Of a DNA stretch of 64,000 nt, positions 12,002-24,002 are shown one piece after another. The DNA comes from Panagrolaimus kolymaensis (Eukaryota > Nematoda > Chromadorea > Rhabditida > Panagrolaimidae). Under the pieces are notes generated by a model, which was given only the letters and a program-made list of their open reading frames with translations, was not told the origin of the DNA and did not search any database. The stretch lies in contig JAJQJQ010000037.1 of NCBI GenBank assembly GCA_028622995.1, positions 2,523,978 through 2,587,977 of the forward strand, read 5' to 3'. Positions within the stretch are counted from its first letter, which is position 1. The number at the start of each line of letters is the position of its first letter. The translations under genes and the position numbers were made by a program.

Positions 12002-13054
12002 TGTTATTAAATTTATTTTTCTGAAAAATTTAAAGTAAAATTAATTTGGGTCTCTCCACGAATTTTTTTTTATTTCGAACAGTAAGTTGTAAAAATAAAT
12101 CAATAAAAAAGCAATAATAAACACTTTTTTTTAAATATTTTTTATTTTACAACTCTAAAACAATCTACTCACGCTTCTTTTTTTTTTAATTTTTTACGCC
12201 ACCTTCCTTCCTTTTCCACTCCTTTCACCTTCCTTTCATTTTTTGATATAAATTTTCATTTTTCATTGTTGACAAAGAACGAACCAAAAACGGCGGCAAT
12301 AAGGCAATAAGCTTGCGTTGCTGCTTGCTTAACTAACAAAACTGATAAAAAAAAATTTTATTGGAAAAAAAATGTGAAGGAAGAAAGCTAATTTTTGAGA
12401 AATATATGTTTAATCGAATCATCGAATTTTATTTGACTTATGATTGATACAACAACAATGTAAACATTAAATTTCATCGAACTTTTTTTCTTTAATTTTT
12501 AAAAAAAATTTAAATATAATTTGTGTTGATAAAAATTTTTGTCAGCAAATCAAACAAAAAAGAAAAAAGAATGATTAAATAATGAAAGCGACTAGAAGAA
12601 GTTCTTTTTTCAGAAGCTTGAATGCAAACTCGAAAGACACAAACTTCATTTATTCCCTTTCCGGTATCGAGGATGTGAAAATTAGAATGAATTTATATTT
12701 TTTGTTTTGTATTTTAGAATTCTCATGTTCAAATTAGAGTCATTTTTATGATTGATTTTAAAACTATATAATTTACATCAAAAAAAAGTGTGGTCCGCCT
12801 CCGTAAACAACCTCCTTTTTTGTTGCTTTTTTTATTGGCAAACGATGAGAGCAAAATGTTATTTATGGCACTTGTCTAAGGATGCCCAAAAAAGAAGCAA
12901 ATACATAGACCAAAATTCATACACAACAAATTTGTTTTTATTGATTTTTTTCCTTCAATTTTTTTGTTGCAAAGGAGTAACTTTGGGCTTTGTTATTATT
13001 AATTTTTCGTAATTTTCTCGATTTAATAAAATCAAAATCATTAATTATACAGTA
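12002..13054. other. Intergenic between divergent genes, no gene seen
   Basis: Divergent upstream region of the Mesh-like gene (minus) and an F-box-like gene (plus). It has pyrimidine-rich tracts near 12170-12240. An open frame at 12752-13012 is low-complexity, has no paralogue, and is not supported. Confidence 0.4.
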
Positions 13055-13988
13055 ATGTCACAAAAATTAACGTTTAATAATAATTCAAAAAATTTGTTAC
13101 AACAACAACAAAAATTATTATTTCGTCATGTATTTATGGAATATATTCGCAACTATACTTCTTCAAAAGTAATTAAAAAGCTTCAACGTTCATGCAAGAA
13201 TCTTTACATAAAATATTTAAATTGCATAATTAATTTTGATGATATTTGGCCTTATATAAATTCAGCAGGAGAATGTGAAATAGGTTTTAAAAAATTGAAT
13301 AATATTTGGATCAGCGATATCATGCATTTTGATGGAGGCACAATACAATTAAAACCAAAAATTATTCGATGTGATGCAAAAGAAATATATTTAATGGATT
13401 GGATTCTTTCAATTAATGATATGGAAATTTTAACTAAATCCGGATTGGTAAAGTTTTGGGATACCGAATATTCAGATATTAAAGATAATGAAGGAAATAT
13501 AATTTCTCTTGAAACTTTATTGTTTTATCTTTCAAGTGCGGAAACAATTTTGTAGGTGAAAACTAAATTTCTTTCTGGGGAAAAAATTGTTTTTTTTTTG
13601 TTGTAAAAAAACTAAAAAGTTACAACGTTTTTGAATTCTAAAATTTTTAAAGCTATTATTTTGTATTATTTTTAGAGCTAAAATCCGAGGCTTTCCATGT
13701 CCATCAACAACTGAACGAATTTTGTTTCCATTCAAAAATAAAATTACTTCACTCAAAATTAAAAATATTGATAAGCCTTATGATGCTGAAGCGTGTGTGG
13801 ATATTCTTAAAGTAAGATCCCTACCCAATATTTTTTAATTTTAAATTCAATGATTTTAGCAAGCCCTAGCTCCGATGGCAAAAGTTTCAATAGCATTTAT
13901 TCATTTAATCGATAGAGATGAATTAATGGAATTTCGAGATGAATTCTTCGATAAAATGGATGATGAAAATTTCAAAATATCCCTGTAG
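13055..13988 (+). CDS. Divergent F-box-like family protein
   Basis: Three exons: 13055-13551, 13676-13811 and 13860-13988, with the family's phase-2 then phase-0 introns and a length in the family range. The N-terminus (MSQKLTFNNNSKNLLQQQQK) is followed by the family-like region FRHVFMEYIRNYTSSKVIKK and CKNLYIKYL, a weak match to the F-box-like motif of the paralogues. SINDMEILTKSGLVKFW and the acidic ..DNEGNIISLETLLFYL segment align with the block before intron 1 in the others. The intron layout is the strongest evidence for membership. Function unknown; a ubiquitin-adaptor role is only inferred from the family. Confidence 0.75.
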
Positions 13989-14271
13989 TTATTTATGCAT
14001 GAATAGAAAAAAAATTCCAACTTTTTTAAAGAAAAAAAATACGAATTTTGTGATTTTAAATTTCTCACTTTATCGAATTTGTTTCTTTCTTTTGTGATCA
14101 ATAAATATGTTCAAACTAACAGAAAAACGCAGATATCAAAAAATGTGTCGATCGTCGTCGTAGCTTGTGGTCAATTAAAAATGCGAATTAAAAGTGAACC
14201 ACATTTTTTCTTTGACCATTGGTGTTTATTTTTTTTATAATAAATTTAATGAAATTAGTGGAGATTCATCC

Positions 14272-14342
14272 GCATCGGTGGTTCAGTGGTAGAATGCTCG
14301 CCTGCCACGCGGGCGGCCCGGGTTCGATTCCCGGCCGATGCA
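14272..14342 (+). tRNA. tRNA-Gly(GCC): tRNA-Gly (GCC)
   Basis: A 71-nt cloverleaf. The acceptor stem GCATCGG pairs with CCGATGC, with discriminator A. The D-arm region has GGTTCAGTGGTAGAAT, the anticodon loop is CTGCCAC with anticodon GCC, and the T-arm is GGTTCGATTCC. These also form the internal A and B boxes for RNA polymerase III. There is no intron and CCA is not encoded. A T-run (TTTTT, starting at 14346) just downstream fits a Pol III terminator. It is a GC-rich island in AT-rich DNA. Confidence 0.97.
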
Positions 14343-14444
14343 ATCTTTTTACATTTTATTTCATTTTATTTTATTTAATTAAATCAATAAATTCACTTAA
14401 AAATCCATACATTTTTTGAAAAATGGTATTTATTAAAGTTTTTT

Positions 14445-16468
14445 TTATTTCATAATACTCATATTTCGAATTCTCGTGATCGTAAAAGCATTAGTCGTTT
14501 GATATTTACTCATTCTTCGTGTCCTTGAAATAGTTGTGTCTCGCCCAAGTTTTTTATTACAAAGTCGAAGAACGCCTCGTCGAATGCTTTTATTCATCGT
14601 TAAATAAATTATTGGTGGGAGGCCTAAAAATTTTTTTAGATTTTTGTGATTTAAAAATATTAATATGCCGCGCCGCCACTTACCATGAGCCAATAACCAT
14701 AAAAGTGACCCACTAATTATCAACCAAATTGGAAGTTGAAAAAATTGCATAATTGTATATTCAATTGAGGAAATAGCGTTGCAAGAACAAATAAGCAAAA
14801 CTTGAAGGAATACCTAAATTTTATTTAATTTAAGTATTTGTCAAGAGAAAAAAGATAAAAAGTAAGGAAGACTCACAGATCGATTACTTTCATCAATGCG
14901 TTTTCCAGCTTCATTATTAACCGGCGTAATTTTATGGGTGCTTCGATAAAATGCAATTGCAAAAAGTAAATAAATAAAAATAAATGAAATGGCGATGGTA
15001 AAATTATGAACTGTGTGTAAAATATTAGTATACTGTAAAAGAAAAAATTTTAAAATTTTCTTGGGTAATTTTGATCGCCAAAAAAAACTTACGAGAAGTT
15101 GGGGATCAACAAAATATCCAAGATGTGGATTGAAAAACCTAAAAAAAATATTTCAAATTTAATATACAGGGTGTCCCAAGAAATCGTACCGATTTGAATC
15201 ACCTAGCATATTTTTTTTTTCAATTAGACTTGGAAAACTGAATACAACGTTTTTCTTAGAATTTTTTAGGAATTTTTTTAGTGCAAAGTTGTAAAAATCA
15301 AATTTTTCCTTGGTCCCCCCTATTATGCAAATTTTCGACCTACAGGGGGGACCAAGGAAAAATCTGATTTTTACAACTTTGCACTAAAAAAATTCCTAAA
15401 AAATTCTAAGAAAAACGTTGTATTCAGTTTTCCAAGTCTAATTGAAAAAAAAAATATGCCAGGTGATTCAAATCGGTACGATTTCTTGGGACACCCTGTA
15501 CATATTTTAAGAAAAGTTTATGAGAAAATATAAAAAACAATTCTTATTTTTTCTTTAAAATTTATTTTCAAAGATCAAAATTTTTTATAACAAATAATTT
15601 AACTTTTTTTCAACGAAATAAATTGTCATTGTCTTCGTGAGAGACTATGAACAAAAACTTTTTTCTCGGGAAAACTACTTTTCTAATTTTTATTAGCTAA
15701 AACATTTTCGACGAAATTCTTTCCTGTGTTAATTAATTTTCAAAGTTCAAAGAAGAAGAAAAAAAAGTTAGACCCACCATGAAAAATTAATTGCATTAAA
15801 TAACGCAGGTTTAGTAAAAATTAAAAATGCAAACATATGAATTGTTCCAGGAATGAGCCATAAATAAACTCGTTTACCACAAAAAAGTTTATTACACCAA
15901 TATGGATTCCAAATGGCTAAGCAACGATTGAAAGCAAGAAAAACGCTGGAATCCGCTTGCAAACCCCAAAGTGCGGTTCCAAAATTTCCAATAAAATATA
16001 TTAAAGTTGGCGAAGAACAAAAGACTGAACCATTCCAAGCAAAAAATCCAGTAAAAAATCCACAAACAAAAAGTGTAATTACATCCATAAAACCTATGAG
16101 AAACATGAGGCGATAGCAAGGTTCAGTGAAGCGATAAAGCACTATCAAACATGGAATGTAAGCGGCCTGAAAATAAAAAACATTTAAAATTTGTTTAACA
16201 AATGTCCAAAATTAAAATTTTTAGTTTTTTGTTTTAAAATCTTCAAAAATTTTTTTTTGTAAAAAAGGTAGTTTTTTGTGGTGGAAAAACGGCTCAAAAA
16301 AGGCAAATTTTTGTCATTAAAACTTACTTCAAAAATGGCGAACATAGCCATAAATAATCCACCCAAAATTCTAAATGATCGAGTTTCTTGTGGAATGATC
16401 TCGATGTCATAAAACGAGCAATTGTAAAGCCTGTCATATTCGGGTTTATGTAAAAAATATAATTCCAT
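14445..16468 (-). CDS. Srt-family serpentine chemoreceptor (7TM GPCR)
   Basis: Six exons: 16468-16328, 16166-15778, 15138-15093, 15032-14877, 14813-14684 and 14623-14445, totalling 346 aa with consistent phases. The N-terminal LYNCS motif, the PxxxxxR..GG..A segment leading into TM1, the SVFCSSPTLIYFIGNFGTAL block and LAFNRCLAIWNP after TM3 are the hallmarks of the nematode Srt chemoreceptor family. About seven hydrophobic helices are visible and the tail is basic and Ser/Thr-rich. The expected role is chemosensation at sensory cilia through G proteins; the ligand is unknown. The donor at 15777 was chosen over the GT three bases further on because only it rejoins the frame as SWFFNPHLG. Intron 2 contains a 332-bp palindromic element. 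Confidence 0.88.
15167..15498. mobile_element. Foldback MITE (Tc1/mariner-like ends, TA target site)
   Basis: Two 154-base arms (15167-15320 and 15345-15498) are nearly perfect inverted copies around a 24-base loop. The ends are CAGGGTGTCCCAAGAAATCG and its complement. The element is flanked by TA on each side (15165-15166, 15499-15500), the target duplication of Tc1/mariner superfamily elements. There is no coding capacity. It lies in intron 2 of the Srt receptor gene, between splice sites that remain intact. The arms differ at only a few positions, so insertion was probably recent. Confidence 0.85.
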
Positions 16469-18214
16469 TTTCTTGTTTAAAAATTAATTTTAAAAAACTA
16501 AAAAAAAGTTTTAGCAAAAATTACAAAAATCACAAAGAAATTAACACGAGATTATGTAATACTAGAAGCTACGCCGGCCTTCGGCCGGCCAGCAAATGTT
16601 TCTGTTTCAAAAATATTGTTTTTGATTATAGCTTATAATGCGCATTTCTTAGTAAAATAGGGTCCTAATACATGTTACTATATCTCAGGGACATCTTTGT
16701 GCACTTTACTCTACAAAAGCCTTTAAAACTCATCCTAAAATATCCCTAACCATTCTAATAGCATTCTCATCAATTTTAGTTTATTTTCTGACATTTTTTC
16801 ATTTTCGGTCCTCTGGATCCTTTCAAAGATCGCTCATATGCTTAAAAGCAATCACCTAAAGACAACGTCATTCATCATTGCTTCTTTTCTATGTAAATGA
16901 AAAGCAAGCTTCCATTTTTGCGCTGCTTACATTCATGTTTATGCTAATTTCAAAGATTTTTATTTCATTCTTTTGCAACTTTCCCATGATAGATTTCCAG
17001 GCAGAGACACACGCACGCACTAACAATAGAAATTACTAGGAAGGAATAAAAAAGATAAAGCTTCAAAGTTAAATGTGGCATAAATAAAACGAAAAACAAA
17101 TGACAACGAAATATATAAAATTTAAAAAACCAAGGTGCATAGAATAAAGATAATTAAAAATAAATTTAAATGCAAAATTTTAAAGCTTCCTCAACCGTAA
17201 ATTGCTCAAAGCAAACTAAAAAAAGAAAAAATAGTTAATAAATAAATTTGCAATATTCTTTCAAAATTATTTTATTTTTTGTCTCTCTCATTGACTTTCT
17301 CAACTCTAAACTGTCCGCCCGGATTACAATAATGCCTCTTCCTCCGACATTTGTACTTTTGAAAAATACAAAAATAGGAAGTAGCGTCCTCTGCCATTAA
17401 AAATTGAACCCAAAAATTATAAAAGTGGCATTTAACCGCCCTAAAAATTATTTACTCTAAACTTAAATCCATGTTTTAAAAGTAAAAAAACTTTAAAAAA
17501 AAAGCCAACTAATAATTAATAAAAAAATTTTTGAATTATTAAAAACTATGTTTGTCATGCTTTTTTGTTTTCGGATTGTTTCCCACAGTTTTTTTTTCTT
17601 TTATTTTTGTCTTTAAATTTCAACCAACTAAAAAGATTTAAAAAATAAAAAACTAATACAAATTTGTGTTTTACACTACGTTTACATATTTTTCTCACAA
17701 AATGTTTTTTTTGTGTATTCCACTAATAAAAAAAATCCTTAAAATAACTTTATTGGATGTATTCCAAGTTTTAATTTTAAAAAATAAATGGTGTATGTTG
17801 CTAATAAAAAAAGAAATAATCGTCATTGCAAAACTTTGAATGTAAATTTAGTTTAAAAAAAAAGCAGGGTTCACGACTTTGCAAGGGTTTTTTCCTTTGT
17901 TTTTTGTTGCTAAAATTCGAGCAATAGAAAATTAATGTTTTAGTTCGAAATTCGAAATAAGCTTCCGCATTTTTTCTTTTTTAGCTTGAAAATGCTGAAA
18001 GATTTGCACAAGAATTTTATATTTACCTACATTGAAGAAAAACCAGGTTCAATGACTTCTTTCTCCATTATTTTTGTTGCTAAAATTCGAGTAATTGGAA
18101 GTTTAATGTTTTAAATTTAACAATGAATCATAATCAAATTTATTTATACAAACAAAAAATAACAAAATTGACAATATTATTATAACAACAAAAACAAGAA
18201 ATGACATAGAAAAA
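16469..18214. other. Long intergenic stretch, no gene seen
   Basis: About 1.75 kb between the Srt gene and the first coiled-coil gene. No coding exon or RNA gene was recognised. It contains one isolated GC-rich hairpin (16573-16589). Two short similar stretches near 17920 and 18070 share TTGCTAAAATTCGAG; the same phrase in degenerate form (CATAATTCGAGCAATGGAAA) recurs near 20793, downstream of the second coiled-coil gene, consistent with duplicated 3' flanks. Confidence 0.5.
16573..16589. repeat. GC-rich perfect hairpin
   Basis: GCCGGCC-TTC-GGCCGGC forms a 7-bp all-GC stem with a 3-base loop, upstream of the Srt gene in DNA that is otherwise very AT-rich. It has no T-run of a bacterial-type terminator and no obvious gene association. 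Confidence 0.6.
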
Positions 18215-20353
18215 TTACATTTCAATTACAAGTTTATCACGAGATGGAAAAGCTTTACGAAGTTCTTCGATGATTGGATCAAATTGTTTTTTCTGGGATA
18301 CAGAAGTTTTGTTAAAGCGACGAAATGAGATGGTAAATTGACAGCTTGGATATTTCTAAAATAATTGAAATGTAATGCAAATTTGTGAAAAAAATTTTAC
18401 CTTCATGAATTCAAGGAAAGAGACAACATCAAATGGATCAAAAGCAGTAATACCATACAAACGGAATGTTTGAAGGTTTTTGAAAAGTGGAAGCTTGAGA
18501 AGTTTGACAAAGGTTTCTTTTGTAAGTTTGAGAGAGCCTGAATGCTGATTTAATGCACTAAAAACACTATAATTAAATACTACATGAAATACAAAAAATG
18601 TACACTCACCATCCAAATCTTTCAATGTATGGTAAATTTCCCATAATTTCTTCAAGTAAAGCTAATCTACCATTTTCTTTTTTAATAAAAACGCTAGAAA
18701 AATAGAGACTTTGGATTGTGCCAGTAGAAAAGAGTTTTTCATAATCCATCCATGACATTTGCTGATTATTTAAAAATATATCGGTGAGATTACAGGAATG
18801 AACATGGAATTGAAGAAGATGTGAAAAATGCTTTGAATAATCCTTGTGATAATTATGAGTAAAGCCTTTGAATGGATCAACGTGGGATTGATAGAGAAGG
18901 CCATCAATAACCAATTTTTTGGAAACAACTTTGTCTTCAATAAGCAAATTGGAATCTTTCAAACATAGTTTTGATGGTTGTTCATTTTCTTCCAATGTTA
19001 AATAAGCCTCCCATTCGATTCCACTTTGCACATGAAAAAGTTTCTTAATAATAAGTTGACCATCATCATTTGCATTCGTACTTTTGCTAATAACACTTTG
19101 ATTTGAGGAAGAAGAGACCTTAAAAAACAATATAAAATAATATGCCAATCCTTATAAAACTTACTGTATTCGAATTAACAGTAGATGAGTTAATCAAAGC
19201 AGAATTTGAAGGAACATCCGATGTGTCACCATTTGGTCGCAAGATTTCAGCGATCAAACGGTTTTTCAAATCTTCTTCGTAAGCTTGTTGGTCAGCTACT
19301 TGTTTTGCTTCAAGTTCAATATTTCTTGCAACAAGAAACTTCTTTTCTTTTTCATGTGCTTTACGATCAGTTTTCACTTTCTTTTCCATTTCAGCAGTAA
19401 GCTTAGCTTTATCCTCTTCATGTTGTTTCTTCAAATCATCAATCTAGAAAATAAATGACTTATTCTTAGAATGATAGTATCTTTATATCAAATAAGAGAT
19501 TATAACATGTAATAAAAGCGGTAGTCTTATATATTTCTTAATCTCTTTTACATATTTGGTGACAGATAAAAGAAGATGATTACTTACCATTTGATCACGA
19601 TTAATATTGTTTGCATTCAATTCAGCAATGTTTTGATGAAGACGAGCACATTCTTTTTCATAAGATTCCTTTATAAGTTTTATATGTTGTTCAAATCTTT
19701 CTTTGGAAACCTTCTTTTCATTTTCAAAAGCTTGACAAGTATCTTCGTGTTTCTTTTCAACTTCAGCGATCTTAGCTTTATCAATTTCTTGAGCTTTCTC
19801 TAAATCAGCAACCTAAAAAACGATTATTTGTTAAAAATAAATGTCACATAAACCTAGGCAAATAAGGAACGAACTTCACTGAGATTTCGTTTAGCTTCAG
19901 ATTCCATTCTAGCAATAGCTTCATTCAGGCGAGTTACTTCGATTTTACTTGGAAGTTGAGAAATGCGTAAGGTTTGATTGTTTGAAAAAAGATGAAGATT
20001 TTTATGTGATTCTTCTAGCACTTCATGCTTTTCTTGTAATTCTTTGTTCTTTTTTTGAAGTTCTTCATTCTGTTGCTTAGAATCATCAAACATGTTTTCG
20101 AGTTTTTCATATTTAATTTGAAGTTCATTATGCTTTACTTTCCAAGCTAATTTCTAAAAGAAAAAGTTAATCACGGGAATATAAACATAAATAAACTAAC
20201 CTTTTTTGCTTCCTTTTCACACTCGGATTTCCATAAATCATCAACTGCATCAACTTTTGATTGAACCGTAGATACAGAACTTGTCAAAACATTGCTATCT
20301 TCTTGTAAACGAGGTCGTTTAGCATCAAGGCGCGAAAGATGAGAATCATCCAT
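18215..20353 (-). CDS. Coiled-coil protein with F-box-family C-terminal module (copy 1)
   Basis: Seven exons: 20353-20201, 20153-19875, 19812-19588, 19443-19165, 19118-18610, 18557-18401 and 18355-18215, giving 580 aa. The N-terminus MDDSHLSRLDAKRPRLQE contains a short basic KRPR cluster that could be a nuclear localisation signal. Residues about 52-280 are long Lys/Glu-rich heptad-like coiled coil. After a Ser/Asn linker, a globular C-terminal part (about 313-580) contains NNQQMSWMDYEKLFSTG and then LPYIERFGW, matching the module of the F-box-like genes, including a phase-2 intron there and a phase-0 intron after FLEFMK. Donor choice for exon 2 (GAA then GTTCGT) follows the neighbouring copy. 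Possible scaffold or adaptor protein; function unknown. Confidence 0.82.
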
Positions 20354-20930
20354 TATGGATAAAAAAGATTCCTAAAAAAATAATGTTAAAAAGCGACACA
20401 AAAAAATGAACAAAATCAGCGTAAAAAATGAACGAATGAGAAAACGCGAAATAAAATGAAAGAAACAGATAAAACGAAAACTGCAAACACGAAAAACTGA
20501 AACTTTACAAATTCGTTGAAAGACAGAATAATCATTCAATTTCTTGTGAAGTTTGAAAATCATGAAAACTTCTCAATAAACTAAAGAATTTTTAATGCTT
20601 AAAATAATAATATTAAAAAATTAAATACATAAAGAATCAACACAACGTGAACTTTTAATATTGTGAAACCCTTTGAAAAATATTATATTAAGAAACCGGA
20701 ATGAATTTATATTGAAAGATTTGCACAAAAAAATTTTAGATAAAAGAAAACGAAAGGTAAACGATTTCATTCTTTCTTCATTTATTCCCGCCATAATTCG
20801 AGCAATGGAAAATTAATGTTTTTGTTTTTCAAATTTTACAACATTCAAAATCAAATTTATTCATACAAACAAACAAACAATAACATACAATAAATTGCTA
20901 ATATTATTGTTACTACAAAACCAGAGATAA
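20354..20930. other. Spacer between the tandem coiled-coil genes
   Basis: AT-rich, no gene. The first 200 bases upstream of the 20353 start resemble the sequence upstream of the 22959 start (same run of AAATGAAAGAAACAGATAAA and CGAAAACTGCA), so the duplication unit includes the promoter-proximal region. Confidence 0.6.
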
Positions 20931-22959
20931 TTACGTTTCAATTACAAGTTTATCATCCGATGGAAAAGCTTCGCGAAGTTTTTTGACGATGGAATCAAAA
21001 GGTTTTTTCTCAGTTAAACTTCGTCTTTTATTGAAGCGAAATGAGACGGTAAAATGACAGCTTGGATATTTCTAGAAATGGTACATAAATATTAAATAAT
21101 AATCAAAATATTGTAAAAGATTTACCTCCATGAGATCAATGAATGAGCTAACATCAAATGGATCAGAAGCAGTAATACCATACAAACGAAGCATTTTAAG
21201 ATTTTTGAAAATTGGAACATCGAGAAGCTTTGTGAAAGTTTCTTTTGTAAGTTTGATAGAACCAGTAGGATGAAATGCACTATAAGAGAAAACGTTATTG
21301 CAATAGCGAAGATAAAAAAAGCTTACCATCCAACTCTTTGAATCATGGGTAATTTTTCCATAATTTCTTCAAAAGAAACTAATGTACCATCTTCTTTTTT
21401 AATACCAACATTCGAAAAATAGAGACTTTTGAGTTTTCCAGCAGAAACAAGCTTCATATATTCCATCCATGACATTTGCTGATTACTTAAAAATAGATCG
21501 GTGAGATTACAGGAACGAACATGTTGAGAAAGAAGGCGGGAAATAAATTTTTGATATTTGCTAGCATAGTTATGTGTAAAGCCATTGAATGGATTAACTT
21601 TGGATTGAGAAAGGCTACCATTAATAACCAATTTTTTCAAAATCTTTTCACCATTATTAAGCAAATTGGATTCTTTCAAACAAAGTTTTGTTGGCTCTTC
21701 TTGTTCATTCCATGTTAAGTAAGCTTCCCATTCCGTTCCACCATGAACATGAAAAAGTTTTTTGATAACAAGTTGATCATTATTTGCATTCGTACTTTTG
21801 CTAATAGCACTTAGATTTGGGGAAGAAGAGACCTAAAACGGCAATAATACATACTTTTATAATTCAAACATCGACAAAGCATACCGTTTTAGAATGAGCA
21901 ATGGAAGTTATAGCTGTATTAGAATGAACATTTGATGGAGGAGAAACCATGCTTCTTTCCATTTCAGCAATTCTAGACAAAAGCGTTTTCTTTTCTTTTT
22001 CATGAGCTTTACGATCAGTTTCCATTTTCTTTTCCATTTCAGCAGTAAGCTTAGCTTTATCCTCTTCATGTCGCTTCTTCAAATCATCAATCTAGAAAAT
22101 AAATGAGTTATACTTAGAATAACAGTATCTTTATATCAAATAAGAGATGTAGCATGTATTAAAATAGGTAGTCTTATATATCCCTACATATCTTTTACAT
22201 ATTTTTCAACTTATGAAAGGTACTTACCACTTGATCACGATCTTTATCCTTTGCATTCATTGTATCAATATTTTGGCGGAGAAGAGTAATTTCATTTTGA
22301 TGATTTTCCTTCAAAACTTGGACATGTTGTTCAACTCTTTCTCTGAGTTCCTTCTTTCCTTTCTCAAAAGCTTGTCGATCATCTTCGCATTTCTTTTCAA
22401 CTTCAGCGATCTTAGCTTTATAAGTTTCTCGAGCCTTTTCTAAATCAGCAACCTAAAAATAAGTCTTTTTAAACCATAACCAAAGCAGAAAACTAACCTT
22501 TCTGAGATCTCGTTTACCATCCGATTCCATTCTAGCAATAGCTTCATTCAGTCGAGATACTTCGATTTCACTTGGAAGAAGTTGAGAAATGCGCAAGTTT
22601 TGATTATCACAAAAAAGTTGAAGACTTTGATTAGCTTCTTCTAGCACTTCATGCTTTGCTTGTAATTCTTCATTCTTTTTCTCAGAATACTCAAACTTGT
22701 TTTCGAGTTTTTCATATTTACTTTGATTTTCAATATGTTTGATTTCTAAAGCTAATTTCTAAAACAAACAACAAAATTAACCAATCGGAATGTAAAATAA
22801 ACTAACCTCTTGTGCTTTCTTTTCATATTCAGATTTCCACAAAGCACCATCTGCATCAGAATTTGATTGAACCGTAGATACAGAACTTGTTAAAACATTG
22901 ACATTTTCTTGTAAACGAGGTCGTTTAGCACCAGAGCGCGCAAGTTGAGAATTATCCAT
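20931..22959 (-). CDS. Coiled-coil protein with F-box-family C-terminal module (copy 2)
   Basis: Seven exons: 22959-22807, 22758-22498, 22452-22228, 22091-21885, 21832-21327, 21279-21126 and 21071-20931, giving 548 aa. It parallels the copy at 18215-20353 exon for exon: MDNSQLARSGAKRPRLQE at the N-terminus, then about 200 residues of Lys/Glu-rich coiled coil, a Ser/Asn linker, and the C-terminal module with SNQQMSWMEYMKLVSAGK and LPMIQRVGW, ending KLVIET. Exon 4 is 72 bases shorter than in the other copy, and exon 2 is 18 shorter. Both copies have open frames and intact splice sites, so both are probably functional. Tandem duplication in direct orientation is clear. Confidence 0.84.
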
Positions 22960-23527
22960 TATGGATAAATAAAATTCCTAAAAAAGTAAAGTAAGCAACG
23001 TAAAAAAAGCAGCACAATATAAATATGAACAAAAGCAGCAAAAAAAAAATGATCGAATGAGAAAGGGCGAAAAAAAAAAATGGAAAGAAACAGATAAAAC
23101 GAAAACTGCACACGAAAAGCTGAAACTGTATAAATTCGTTGAAAGACATTTTGACTCAAGAGGAATCATTCAATTTGTTTGGAAATTTGAAAATCAGGAA
23201 ACTTCTCAAAGAATTTATAATGGTTATATTAATTAAGTTTTACTAAAAATTTTTTATAAAATTAATACATATAACGTTTTCACTAACTGGAACGAATTAA
23301 GCTATAAATTTAAAAAAATTCATTCGAGCAAATGTAAAGTTTTACGAATTAGGAAATTCTTAAGAATATCTTTTTTTTCTCGTTGCATTAACATTGCTGA
23401 CAATTAAAAATCGAAATGAATTACCCTGCATTTTTTTAACACAAAATGGAATTTTTAAAAAATTTATTTAAAAGCACAAAAAAAACAAATATAAAACAAT
23501 GCATAAAAAATTGCAAATAAAAAGTAT
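22960..23527. other. Intergenic, nothing recognised
   Basis: Holds the promoter-proximal region of the second coiled-coil gene (shared with the first copy for about 200 bases) and then AT-rich sequence. Open frames on the minus strand at 22952-23169 are Phe-rich low complexity and are not supported. Confidence 0.45.
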
Positions 23528-23902
23528 CTATGAAAAATTGTTTTCTTTTTTGAGTTGAGCAACTTTCTTCAAAATCATATCAATTTCTTTAATCGAAACT
23601 GTGCCATAACATAATTGTTTAATTTTAATTACTTCTAATTCTTTTTCTAATTCACTGACTTTATGATTGAGAACATTATTTCCAGGAGCTGAGGATGATG
23701 AATCGGAGGATGATCCAGAAGACACAGTCGAAGTTGATGGAGAAATTAAAGATAAAGATGAGGAAGATGATGAAGGAATAGAAAATGGATTTGGGGAAAT
23801 TGTAGATGTTGAAATATCTAAATGTGATGGCGCCATAAAAGAAGAAGAATATTTTGATTTGAGAGTCATAGCATTTTTAAATGCAAAGGGAGCAGGATTC
23901 AT
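23528..23902 (-). CDS. Small Ser-rich protein with C-terminal coiled coil
   Basis: A single open frame of 124 aa starting MNPAPFAFKNAMTLKSK. Residues about 30-70 are a Ser/Pro/Thr-rich tract with a run of Ser, likely disordered. Residues about 72-124 (NHKVSELEKELEVIKIKQ, then ILKKVAQLKKENNF) are a likely coiled coil. The open frame continues upstream to 24235, but a TATA box at 24003-24010 lies inside that extension and the sequence between it and this ATG looks like a pyrimidine-rich leader, so the first ATG after the TATA box is preferred. No recognised domain; function unknown. Confidence 0.6.
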   Translation of the reverse strand: MNPAPFAFKNAMTLKSKYSSSFMAPSHLDISTSTISPNPFSIPSSSSSSLSLISPSTSTVSSGSSSDSSSSAPGNNVLNHKVSELEKELEVIKIKQLCYGTVSIKEIDMILKKVAQLKKENNFS

Positions 23903-24002
23903 GGAGCTTTTTGGAATAATAAAAAGTTGAGATAAAAATAAAAAACAATAAACCAATTTGATGAAAGAAGAAAAGTGATTGATTTGGAATGGAATAAATT
24001 TG

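Noticed and set aside
12752..13012. 86-aa plus-strand open frame before an F-box-like gene
   Set aside because: Phe/Leu/Cys runs from T-rich DNA; no start context, and the next gene has its own clear start at 13055.
14219..14419. 66-aa open frame over the tRNA
   Set aside because: It is produced by reading through the tRNA-Gly gene.
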